This document shows, piece after piece, positions 12,083-23,000 of a stretch of 64,000 bases of DNA. Source of the DNA: Pocillopora verrucosa (Eukaryota; Cnidaria; Anthozoa; Scleractinia; Pocilloporidae); NCBI RefSeq assembly GCF_036669915.1, contig NC_089318.1, forward strand, positions 12,557,071 to 12,621,070. Direction: 5' to 3'. The position numbers and the translations under genes are program-made. The notes beneath the pieces are model-generated. The model was not told the origin of the DNA and made no database searches. It saw nothing but the letters and a program-made list of their open reading frames with translations. How positions within the stretch are numbered: position 1 is the first letter of the stretch; every line of letters starts with the position of its first letter.

Positions 12083-13051
12083 CACATGGTTTGATGCTAC
12101 TCTGGTTTACAGATTTAATGAATGTAACCGAAGAAGTTACAATTCATAGACCCAACGTTTCGACACTCCTGTCTAGTGCCTTCATCAGGGGTGATATAAA
12201 CGCTGCATCAAGAGGTCCTTTTATATGATCACTAATTAACGGCCTTTTTTCTGACGAGGTGTAAATAGGCGTTAGGAAGCAAACCGCCATCGTCACGATT
12301 TAAAGGAGCGCGGGCGGAGTTAATATGCCAAGCCTCCAAACAAAGGCGCTGGTGGTAACGCCGATTAGTGGTGATAATTTTAGAATTATCCCGCCCAATT
12401 GTATGGTTAGTTTGGCATGTGTGCTCCGATAAAGCTGAATTTTCCTTTTTGCAAAAGAAAACCGCTTTTTGGTGCTCTTTTAAACGTGTACCAAACTGAC
12501 GTTTGGTCTGTCCGATGTATTCGTTGTCACAGTCAATGCAAGGAATAGAATAGATAGCGTCGGTTCGTTGTTCTTTCGTGACAGGATTCTTAGGTTTGGC
12601 GAAAATATACCCCGAAGTCTGAAAAGGTTTTTGAGCAACTTTAACGTTGTGGCTATTCAAAATTCTCTTGATGAGTTCCGTAACACCCTGAATGTAAAGA
12701 GTAACAGCAAAACCAGTCGCTGGTTCCCTTTCATCAAGAGCGTTACTAGTTGTAACTGGTTTTTGGAAGTTACGGAGAAGCCTTCGAATCGAGCGAAGAT
12801 GGTAGACAGTCAGTTCTCCTAAGTAAAGTTTTGGCTACAGACTTTTTATGGCAAATAGGGTGGTGAGGATCGAAAGCGAGGTATTTGTCGGTGTGGGTAG
12901 GTTTACGGTAGACACTTATCTCTAAATTACCCTGAACCCCTCTGAAAACATTTAAATCAAGAAAGGGCAAATGTCTATTTATAGACAATTTAGAGACATG
13001 TGGGGGCATATTTTCTGATTGTCCACCTGGTTGCCGTGTGAACTTTAATAT
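12083..13051 (-). mobile_element. Penelope-like element, 3' fragment with GIY-YIG domain
   Basis: On the minus strand, 13009-12770 reads as the end of a Penelope-type reverse transcriptase (LPFLDLNVF, EISVYRKPTHTDKYLAFDPH). After a frame break, 12660-12232 encodes the linker and GIY-YIG endonuclease domain (IYSIPCIDCDNEYIGQTKRQ, then FGTRLKEHQKA and SEHTCQTNH). Order and spacing match a canonical Penelope-like element truncated at its 5' end. Downstream on the same strand is a terminal sequence with a hammerhead-like core and a hairpin. The ORF tail ends LVRKKAVN. Confidence 0.86.
12149..12188 (-). ncRNA. Hammerhead-ribozyme-like core in the Penelope 3' terminus
   Basis: The minus strand has CTGATGA, a stem GGCAC/GTGTC closed by a 9-base loop, GAAAC, then a tiny AC/GT stem and GTC. 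This is the order of a hammerhead core with a minimal stem III. The base A after CTGATGA is unpaired, and I find no clear stem I partner. A long hairpin (about 12116-12147) follows the GTC immediately. Hammerhead motifs in Penelope-like termini are established knowledge; activity of this copy is unproven. Confidence 0.5.
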
Positions 13052-13063
13052 AATTTTTTTTTA

Positions 13064-13064
<1 letters not shown>

Positions 13065-13095
<31 letters not shown>

Positions 13096-13126
13096 GTTAT
13101 TATTATTATTAGTAGTATTAGTAGTA
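13065..13126. repeat. (TTA)n microsatellite
   Basis: Simple trinucleotide run of ATT/TTA units at the upstream edge of the Penelope fragment, with a few G interruptions. Confidence 0.9.
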
Positions 13127-13254
13127 TTATCAATCTTGTAATTATTAAAATCCTTTTAGATAACAACCTAGTCGTCGAACGCATCATTGCTCAATCAGAT
13201 TCCACCAGTAATATTGTCCGCACTGATCAGATTACACAGGGTGTATTGGACGTA

Positions 13255-13886
13255 TGTTGAAGTCCTAAATGTAATAACTGTCCTAAAGGTAATAAATTCC
13301 TAAATGTAATAACATTTGGACCTAAATGTAATAAAGCCCTAAATGTAATAACGTTCGGTCCTAAATGTAATAAGCCTCCTATGCAATCGTTTAACTGCGC
13401 TAACATCGAGATGTCAAAGTGACAGCTGTTGCACCAAAGAATCCTCTGACCAATATTCATGGAATATTGCGGGCTCACTGATATTAATCAACGTCTTTTT
13501 ATTTGCTAAAGACGTAGGTTGAGAAACATTGGCTACAATACCTTATACTGATACTGATGTCCTTTCGGCATCAAATTGACGGTACAAAAGCAATGAGAAC
13601 GTTGACCAATAGCTCTCTTTATATCATTGGCTCAGACTCTTAAGTGTAACAGATTTTGACGATATACTTCTGTCATCAGTGCTGAAGTTAACACTTCATG
13701 AACCGAATTACAAGGAAAAGGAAGTCCACCGACTTATACGTTAGACAAATTCTGGGCTCGGAAGGGCATTTTTTGTACTTTCTTCCCTTGCCAGATTTGT
13801 ATGGGTCTGCATAAAATATATTCATATGCGTTATTGACCAAGCGTGAGGTCAAAATGGCTGGATATTAGCCGAGTTCTTTTTTTTT

Positions 13887-13917
<31 letters not shown>

Positions 13918-15359
13918 TCGGTCCATCAAGAAGTAGAAAAAGAACGAGGCTAATATCCAGTAATCTTGACCATACAAGCTTGGTCAAGAGAGTTTATATT
14001 CTCTTGGCTTAATCATTAAAGGATTCATTGTATAGCAAAAGATTTCGCTTTGATAAGAATCAAGAATGGCCTGTTTATTTCGAGAGCCGATAATGAAAGC
14101 CAACTGTGTTTGCAGCACAATAAACCCAGGAGGGTCGTTTATTTTTTTTCTATGTATATGCAAACATTGTCCAAAAGTTACGAACTTTGTAAGTTTTCGA
14201 GCGTGGGATCAATACGGGGAATCCCGAGCGGGCGAGGGGGGGCCCATCATGCCCGCTCAGGTAGCCAATCAGAACACAGGATTCACTTCATCTTGCCCGC
14301 GTGCGCTGCTAGCTATATGATAAAGTGACTTACAGTGCAAGATATCTACTGACCAATCATATGTTATCCCATTTCACGATCACAGGTCTCGAAATGTTGC
14401 CTTTTTCCACGCAGGAGTCAAATTGAACCATTGAGCTGCAACATTCAACATATGATGGTCAGTTGATGGTCTAATGAACCATAATTTTTTTTCCTGTAGC
14501 CCCTTATGACGGGTTCATCAGTTCCCGAACCGAAATATTGGGAAAACATATATTTTAAAGTTGATCTCAAGTTTATATTTCATTTTTTGTTTTCATCTCT
14601 TCTCCCCGCCGTGAGGGGAGAAAATGAATAGATAAATAGCTGAATGAAAAAAGAAAGCTCAACAGTTTCCACTTATAGTCATATGGTACATGAACTTATT
14701 ACTGAGGTGGAGTAAAGCCATAGAAGGCTAGAAATGCAATACCCCAAGTTCAAAATTGAATAAATCAGGATGGGCATTCTTAAAAATGAACTCAAATGCT
14801 TAATTATAATCAACTAACACTGAATAACATGGATGTGCAAAATTTCAGTACCGCAACTGATAATAATAATTTTCTTTTGGATTAACATGTGACACAGTGA
14901 AATCATTCAAACTGCTCTAAAATGGTTCATCACTTCTAAAGACTTTAACACGAACAATAACATCAACAACAGCATGCTAGTTCATCATCAATTGTAGTCA
15001 ATTTCTTTTCCAAAAAGTCTTTATGATTATGTACCAATCGATTCCATCCCATAGAGCTTCCAGCCAAGCACTAGCCCACTTTGGGCTGGAAATGATTTTC
15101 TACAACTCGATCAATAAACCGCTTTATGGACCATACTTCGACTGCTGATATTTCTTATGTCTAGCAAGTAAAAAGACGTTGATTGATATCAGCGAGCCCG
15201 TAATGTGACATGTATACTGGTCAGCGGTTTTTTGTGCAACAGCTGTCACTAACATCTCAATGTGGATGTCCGCCATAACAACAATGCACTGAAGGAGTTA
15301 AACGATTGCATTGGAGGCATATTACATTTAGGACAGTTATTACATTTAGGACTTCAACG
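13255..15359. mobile_element. 2.1-kb foldback-type element with long inverted repeats
   Basis: Long inverted arms occupy about 13255-13510 and 15160-15359. Both begin GTTGAAGTCCTAAATG from the outside and share CAATCGTTTAACT, GACAGCTGTTGCAC and AATCAACGTCTTTTTA in order. ACGTA flanks both ends (13250-13254 and 15360-15364), a likely target duplication. The outer part of each arm carries repeats of CCTAAATGTAATA, six units on the left and two on the right. The interior has no recognisable transposase and contains a nested palindromic element. Probably a non-autonomous DNA transposon. Confidence 0.75.
13834..13987. mobile_element. Palindromic MITE nested in the foldback element
   Basis: About 40-bp inverted termini starting TTGACCAAGC and sharing GGCTGGATATTAGCC-type sequence close on a central palindrome around TGGACCGAGACGAAGTCTCG. 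A T-run lies in the left half. Nearly the whole 154 bp can fold on itself. No coding potential. Confidence 0.8.
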
Positions 15360-15699
15360 ACGTACTTGTCCGATTCGTTAGATGCAAACCCTTTCATTTA
15401 GATACCTTGTTCAAATTCGCTAGAATATATTGCTTGTACAAATCATATTACACCAAAAGGGCTACATTTAATTGCCGCTATGATAGAAAATATTCGTTTC
15501 TTTACTTTCAGAAGTTTTCCATGATGGACCTATTTTGTTTAAAGGTTATTTTCCCCCTACAGTTACGTTTCAGTTACTGGCAACTTTTAGTTAAGCTTTG
15601 CCTCTTTACATTACCGGGAAATAACTCAAACCTACTCCATTGAAAATGTTCACATGGAATAAAGGGCTTCTGTTGGTACTTTTCCACGCAATCTGCGCC

Positions 15700-17540
15700 T
15701 TTTTTTGACGTTTTCTACTGATCAGATTTCCTTTTAGCGACCTTGGACTTAACCCCATCATGTGCCAATTCCTTGTAAATAAGCTGGATTTTCAGATTCA
15801 GGGATGTCTCCTGTCTTTTCTTTCTTCTCTGTCCATATTCTTTGCCAAAAGTCGAACTCGGCAGGCAGGCCAACAACATTCAGAAGATCTCGTGCATAAT
15901 GATGACAAAACTCTAGAATCTGAGCTTTCCAGGTTGATGGAGTTTTCAAAAAAACAGATGGTACATTAAAAAAACCTTTAAAACACACCTAGGCTTCTGG
16001 ATGAAATCTAGATTGAAGTTGCTGCAAGCAATGGTCCAAAAACACTTGCGTAAGGTTGATCCGATGGTATGCTTCTGGAGTTGATACAGGATAGATACTA
16101 AGAAAAGTTTGGCGCTGGATAATTCTTGGTCTGCTAGATTGAATACCAAATTTCAGTGAAAGTTGTACTGCCTCTTCAAACAGTCAATGATGATGACTCT
16201 TAATGTTTGTCTGAATGTCTCTAAGGGCATTCGGTAGAGTGGCAATTTCCTTCTCAGCCTTAAGAATGTCCATTCAGGTCTTCTCTTTGCAGCTCACCGA
16301 GTGCGACAAAAATCAATTAAAATTCTGTGATTGCTGTCGGTTAGTAGCTCCTTAATCTTAACAACAAGGTGATTCTGGCGCTTAGGCGAGTTTCTAAAAA
16401 ATTCAGAAAGTTTTCTAACAGTACCCATCATATCCTGAACCATCGCCAGCGAGCAAGTATCAGCCACGCACAGATTGAGACGGTGATTCATGCAATGAAC
16501 ATATATCGCTTTGGGAAACTGATGTTGGATTAATGTTAATGCACCAACGTACCTACCAGCCATGTTTCCAGCGCCATCATAAGATTGACCTCTACAATTA
16601 TCCATGGTCAAACCAAGGTCACGAACTAAATTAATTATTAACACCCTGATTGCGTTACCGGTTGTTTCGTCTCCACAAACTGAGGCGGTAACCAACAAAC
16701 TCCTCTCGAATATTCTTTGAAGAGTCGACATAGCGGAGGACAAGAGACAGGTTTTCTTTGTTGGAAATGTCCGCTGCCCCATCAGCCATAACAGAAAACA
16801 TTCTGGTTTGTTTAACTTCCGCGATGATCTTTGAAGAAATGTAATTCCCCACCGGTCTCGATAATCTCGTTCTGTATCGTTTTAGTGCGGTAAGTGGCAT
16901 TTCTTGGCGCATTCTCGAGATGTTCCTTAAGTTTTACATCATCACTGTCGATACGAAACTCAAAAGGGGCTTGAAAAATTCCTTGGAGATTGTTGTTATC
17001 ATGCAGGGTTGTCGTCTCGTTTTCCTCTCAACGGAATGTCGTTTTGACCACAAAGAAATTACAGTTTTCACAATCGATTTAATTTTCTCCCGATTTTCAT
17101 CGATTTAACTGCTGATCAATGGGGGTGCCAGCGGTTTGCCTTCTCATTGCAGCCAAGAAATTCTGCAGTACCATAACAGAAAATATATGAATTTCTGACT
17201 TTACGCTTGCATGGCTGTCGAACCTTCCACGCGCCGTCGTCCAAAACGTAAGCGGCGATCGAAACAGCTTGTCCAGTTTGGCACCATTTTTGCCACACTT
17301 CATTCCGAAACAGACACAAGGCAAACATAACGCGCCATCCAAGTACTTGGAATAAACAACTTTTCGGCCAAGGGTATTTCGCGAGCCATTCCTGTCGAAA
17401 CTTTCGCTGCTTTCCCGAGGTTTCTTTTGACGCGGGGAACTCGAACAATCGATCTGGCTTTCAGACGCTTTCAATAGACCGAAACTTTTCGGCATCGGTA
17501 AACGAGGCGATGACTCCGTACACGGTACCGATATCAAATG
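15700..17540 (-). pseudogene. hAT-type transposase relic (TTF zinc finger / DUF4371, ZMYM1-like)
   Basis: Read on the minus strand, the order is that of a DUF4371-type hAT transposase. A TTF-type zinc-finger region comes first (RKFRQEWLAKYPW, VYSKYLDGALCLPCVCFG, RFDSHAS). It is followed by RPVGNYISSKIIAEVKQTRM and MADGAADISNKENLSLVLRY, then NCRGQSYDGAGNMAGRYVGA and IYVHCMNHRLNLCVAD. A remnant of the C-terminal part follows (GLPAEFDFWQRIWTEKKEKT). At least two frame changes and several stops show it is inactive. The N-terminal region alternates between two frames around 17116-17448. Similar proteins occur as domesticated ZMYM1-like genes, but the breaks argue against that here. Confidence 0.82.
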
Positions 17541-17585
17541 GTGAACAATCTTCCTTTCGACAAACAGGCTGACGCTCCCTTGAAA

Positions 17586-17936
17586 GACTAGCGACTAAAT
17601 ACAGGAATGGCTCCAACTTTGTAATTGGAAGATATAAATAGTAAATACTAAATGAGTTTAGTCAGCGGTGCTAGTCCGGAGATAACTATGTCATCGCCGG
17701 AATATCGCTGAACGACCTCGCTAATCAAGAAAGGCTACCTTCCCTTCGTTATGCAAGTAGCCATTTCTTGTTTGACACATCGGTGTTTTCACTCGCATTG
17801 ATATTTCCTTGTTCCGCTTCGAGCCATACGGGTAAACAATACTCTCGAGCAAGGAGTTAAGATATAACTTATTAACTTTTACTATTTTCATCATCCAATT
17901 ACAGGTCGAAGCCATTCCTGTATTTAGTCTCTAGTC
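17586..17936. mobile_element. MITE with about 43-bp terminal inverted repeats
   Basis: Left arm 17586-17629 and right arm 17892-17936 are inverted copies (GACTAGCGACTAAATACAGG versus the reverse complement GACTAGAGACTAAATACAGG, continuing through TAATTGGA). The 350-bp element has no transposase. It lies just upstream of the hAT transposase relic and could be related to it, but I cannot show shared ends. Confidence 0.75.
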
Positions 17937-20048
17937 CTTTAAAGTAGCGACGCCATGACACGTCACTCAGATTAAGTAGTTCACGACCAGAGCACGGTAA
18001 TCGCAGCAGCCAATGAGAAGAGACTTTGACTGGTGCACAGTTACGCTCAGCCAATGAAAGAGTTTTGACTAATGCACAAGATACAATAGAAAATTTGTAC
18101 TAGTGCACATATTGAGCAGAGATCTACGGGGAGGAGGGGGAAGGGTGAGGACTGGGCTCAGTGAAACAATGATCAATTTCTTTTTAATAATGATGAGATT
18201 CTTATCGATGGAAATAGCTTTTCCTATAAAAGAAAATAAATTGACAAACGAGAAAAAAACTAAAGGACAACAGAAGACACTTAAAAACTTTGTGCGAGAT
18301 CCGAGGACAAATAGCAAGTTATAAACGATGTAATACGATTGAGTGAAATAATTCAGAACAGTTAAATAATAAAGCCGAATTAAAAAAAATTACGATAATC
18401 TTCAGACGATAAGATCGACCGGATACGCGTTACCCTATGAATTAATGCGACCAGTCATGATTGGCTGGTATTCAAATACAGATGTGATTGGCTTCAGTTC
18501 GATTAAATGTTCTCTCAGCGGTACGTCGTCGCGCGGTTCTCCTGGTGTAGTAAGGGGGGGTAAGTTTCTAAAGAAACTGTGGCGCTGGGTCGGTGGGAGA
18601 GTATAACAGGGTAATTTAGTATTATCAGCGTAAATTGGCCATTGTAAAGAGTTTTAAGCTAAGGCTGACGTTCTGAGCGTTAGCCCCTTGTCAGAGCGAA
18701 TGTTGTTGTGTTTTTTCGGTGGCCCGCATCCATGCCTCTGGGATTTCGACTCTATTATCCTTGTTGATTTTGTCAGATTGAAGTCTTGAGTGGACTAAGA
18801 TAAAGTTTAACCCATACAAGACTTTTACCGTCGGTTTGCGAAATCTATGCTCCACGATGTTAAATCACACAAAGAGCTATATTTTCTTCACAGCTTCAAT
18901 CAATTTATTTTATTATTTTCCTTTTCTTCAATCGATCGACCGGTGACACTAAATTAATTTTTATTATTTAAAAACTACGTATGTATTCGTTCGTCGTCCT
19001 AGTCATTTGAACATAACACGCCTGAAATTCCTTTCTTAACAAATGAACATCAAGAAAAACTTACAGCTGGTATGTATAAAACGTTAAATGTTCTGAAAAT
19101 GTATCGAATTAGTCGCTGCGGACTGTGCAGCATGCTGCCCAGTTTACTGTCCGCTATAAACATAGACCTGTGATAGTCACAAATATCTTGTGGCTGTGCC
19201 TCTTCCTTTTTCCACACATTTCCCTCGGTGTTTACCGGCAACTCCACCATAAACAAAACAAACAATAACTACAGCAAGCACGGCCAAATTTATGGAAGAT
19301 TTCATCACGCCGCCGTGCAAAGTGTAAATAAAAAGGACGAGGGTGTAAACTAACACGTAGTGGGTAAAGTTCAGAACAACGATGTGTGTAAGTCTCAGCC
19401 TTAGAAACTTCGAACTTTCCTTAGAAACTGCGAAAAACTTCGTCTAAATTTGATCCTCCACATTTACATCATGGTGCGCATTTGTATCATTTGACCGTTG
19501 TGTTCGGCTAAGTGGGTTACCCCACCTGGAGAGGTTAACATCGCAAATTGCAAACCCGACTACAGGCGGGTCACCCCGACTGTAATGTAAACGCGATCAA
19601 ATAAGAGATCATGTGGCGTGGGGTTTTCCCACCTCCATGTAAACAGGCCCTTGGAAAGAGGAAGCTCCTTTAATTAAAACCCCAGATTTACTACAAGCCT
19701 TTCTTCAATGTATTCGCAAGCAAGTTCTATTTTCTTTCAAATATATCATTTCATATGCTACCTGAAGAACTTGTTCTCGTTTTTTATCACTGTTTACTTA
19801 ATTTCATTCCCCGTTTAATCAACCTTTTAGAGGACGAAGCAGCTTCGACTCTAGTCTCGAGTAAAACCTGCCTCCACAGTAGTAGTCATGATCATTCATC
19901 CATATTTTTCAATACGGACGTAGTAATCTGCTTACACAACATATGCCCCACACATAAAAGTGCTCGATTCGTGACGTTTTGTTTTTTTTCTTGATGTCAC
20001 GCAAACTTTACGCTTCATTCCCATTCCAAATCAATAGTGTAACTAAAC
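17937..20048. other. Intergenic upstream of the complete TRAF-like gene
   Basis: Contains a dispersed-repeat copy (18540-18705, listed separately) and a G/C-rich repeat-like block at about 19500-19645 (GGGTTACCCCACCTGG motifs). The proximal promoter of the TRAF-like gene should lie in the last few hundred bases; I see no convincing TATA box. Open frames here look accidental. Confidence 0.4.
18540..18705 (-). repeat. Dispersed repeat, Penelope-terminus type, degenerate hammerhead-like core
   Basis: Similar to 59108-59285 and, inverted, to about 54005-54095. All share TAAGTTTCTNAAGAAACTGTGG and, in the two longer copies, CGTAAATTGGCCA. The minus strand ends with CTGACAAGGGGCTAACGCTC then AGAACGTCAGC, a damaged version of the CTGANGA...CGAAAC...GTC hammerhead order. 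No coding sequence is attached. Confidence 0.6.
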
Positions 20049-23000
20049 ATGGCGGCGGAACAGAATGTTCCACAACTTGGCGGATATGATTACGAATTTA
20101 CAGGCAGAGTTCCGCATGACTATGAATGTCTTGTGTGTCACTTACCGATGAAGGATCCAGTACAGATCGTACAATGTGGGCACAAGCTTTGTAACATTTG
20201 TAAAGAATCGCTTTTTCGGTAATGGCTGAACAATGTTATTACTGTGGCGCGAAGAATTAAGCGGTAACTTTGGCTAAAGATTTGACCGAAGTTTGATTGA
20301 CAGAATAATAAGTTGATACGCTTATTAGTTGGCAAATAATTAGGACCTAAGTTTGTGCTCTAACGGAGATGTCCATGTAATTTAAGTGAAAAGACGCAAT
20401 TTTTAACTTTAAATTTATTGGGTTCAACGTTTTTAGTAAGGCTTTCTTCTAGCGCACATTCATCACAATTCAGCCTTTACTACCGTTCATCATAGGACTC
20501 ACCTAGTTTTGATACTGTTATTTCTTTAGTTGAATCTTTTCATGGTTTCCTCTGCGTTTTTTTCGTCAGACTTCCTTCGCCATTGTGTCCGGCAGACAGG
20601 CAGCCATTGTCACGCGAGCAGGTTAGTCAGCTGACATGGTTTCTACTTGAAAGGGGGTTTTGGATTGTTTTGGTTGAGCTCAATGAAAATTGCTCAATTT
20701 CTAACTTCTACCTCTTGAAAAGACCTTGAAATTTAGGACTTCCTGCCTGATATAATTACATGATTTTGCTGAGGAATATTTGTTTACCACCTAAAAATAG
20801 CCTGCGAAAATGTCGGTTTTTAAAACGCGTCACGAAGCACAGTTTGGAGCTTTGCTTCAATTTCATGTACTAGGCCAGCGATGTGGGATTGCGTGCCTTG
20901 CGGTTTTGTTCAAAGGGTCAACGTGGCCAATTATGTGTAAACTTGTAGAATTGTGTTGAATTTCCCTTCGTTTACTGTTTGATGGAGAGATGAGCGAATT
21001 TGAATTCATTCGCAAGTTGTTTAGCGATGGAAACCTGCGTGAAAGAACTTGCCTTGCAGGTGACAAATATAAGGGTCTTTGTTGAGTTTGTAACAAAATG
21101 GTCGACATAGAACGCATGGTATAAAGTGATTTAAAGTCTTTCATGAAAGGTGAAGAGCATGGAAGGAACCTCTGGTTGTGTAGAAGCATATAGCAATGAA
21201 TTTTTCGATCCTTCGTTTTTACGGGCAAATGACAATGTTAGCGACAACCTGTCTGCTAAAATTCTGGAGTAATCGCCAAAGCAGAAAAAACTATTGACTC
21301 TTAGCATTAATTCCAATGCTTAGAGAAAGGCAACGAAAAGAAAGCCATTAGAGGATTTAAAAGCTTGCTGAAATACGTTGCTGTGATTTTTATGAGCTAT
21401 ATATATTCAGGCAGGCTTTGTATACTTAATCTACTTACACAATGCTTATATTTTTGAGTTAATTTTTTTAATTAAAAAAAAAAACATCTATGTTACCGCA
21501 CGGAGAGTGGTATGTTACTCCCACCAATCAGATCAGCGCAGTAGGGTATGTATCTCGCACTAATCAGAGCGTCGTTTTTGTTCTTTGGTTTGAGAGGTGT
21601 TTAAATTTCAGCGAAGTAATGGGGGATTCGGAGAGAGCGATTAGTAAAATGGAATCATCTTTTAGAATGAGAAATGTTGGTTTTTCTGTGTCTAACGTGT
21701 ATTTTACCGCGAGTTTTTACCTTAATGCGATACTACTGGACAGATGAAAGATATCAGATTATCTATAGTAAACGTGTCAATCGTGTTGTGAAAATAGTGG
21801 ATAGTTGTTCGAGTTCTGTGCACTGTAGCACGATCATGGTTATTGCTCCTTCAGGACGAGAGTGAGTGTAAAAATTTTGAATCAAATTTTGCTTGAGGTG
21901 TTGATGAATTGCACCAAACATTTTTTATTTGAATTTGATTGCGTAACGCTCGTTAAGTTGTAACATGACATGTTATCACAAACCAGACGAAAAAAATCTT
22001 TAGATTCTCAGTCTTCATTTTGTATCCACTCTGCAGTCTGCAGTCTACATTTTGTATCCGGTCTGCAGTCTGCATTCAGCATTTTGTACTATCCGTGGCA
22101 CCAATACAGTTTATTTTTGGTTACAATTATTCGCACAACGCACAATCCACTACAAAATCCCTATTTGTGAGTTAATTCGACGTTATCGTTCTTTTCCGCG
22201 TTAATACTCTTCTTTCCTTTTGTAAGAATGTAGATGTCATTTATAATGTTTCAAGTAATCCACCCACCCCCCAAAAATAACTCTTGCGTGCATAGCATGC
22301 CTATGTTTTTTGAATGAAGTAATGTTTCAAGCATTTCTCTTTGCGGCAGATATTTCCTGATACCGCCTGTCGTCGCAAAATCCTAGATCTGACGGTGAAA
22401 TGTTTTCACTCTGGATGTCTATGGACAGGAGAGTTACGTGAAGTTGAGGTAAAACGCGAATGGCAAACTGAACACTTTTGAACTGTGTTCCATTATTCTT
22501 AATTACGTTATTAGACAATCTGATTATTTCCATTCTTGCTAACTCTTTTCCCGCCAAACGATTGACTCGGTGAAACAAAATCGGAGGCAATCAAACTGAT
22601 ATGTTGGATGGCCGAGTCACCATTTCATGTGTTGTATGTATTGTATTAACATTGTAATGTCTTTCACTAAAAATCTCTCCCATCAGAGACCGCTGATAGA
22701 TCTTAGTTTTGAAAATAGAAAGGGGAGCTCGCTGACTATTTTCAATTCCTAGGCAACCTGTGTTTGTTATACAAGCTTTTCCTGGCCCCCTTTCGTGTAG
22801 TGAACCCAAGAAAAAAGGTTACCGTTCCGAGTATTCAAATTGCCTCAATAATTTGTTCATCTAGAAACCTCATCAGTTACTTGCTTTTTTCACTTTTCTA
22901 CCCATTTCATGACTTTGACTTGTATACTATTAATATATGAGTTCCAACAACCTGCAGGAACATCAATCAAACTGCCTGTTAAAAGTGGTACAGTGTCCAA

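Noticed and set aside
13255..13480. CRISPR-like spacing of CCTAAATGTAATA units
   Set aside because: Eukaryotic context, no spacers of constant length, and the units sit inside the arms of an inverted-repeat element.
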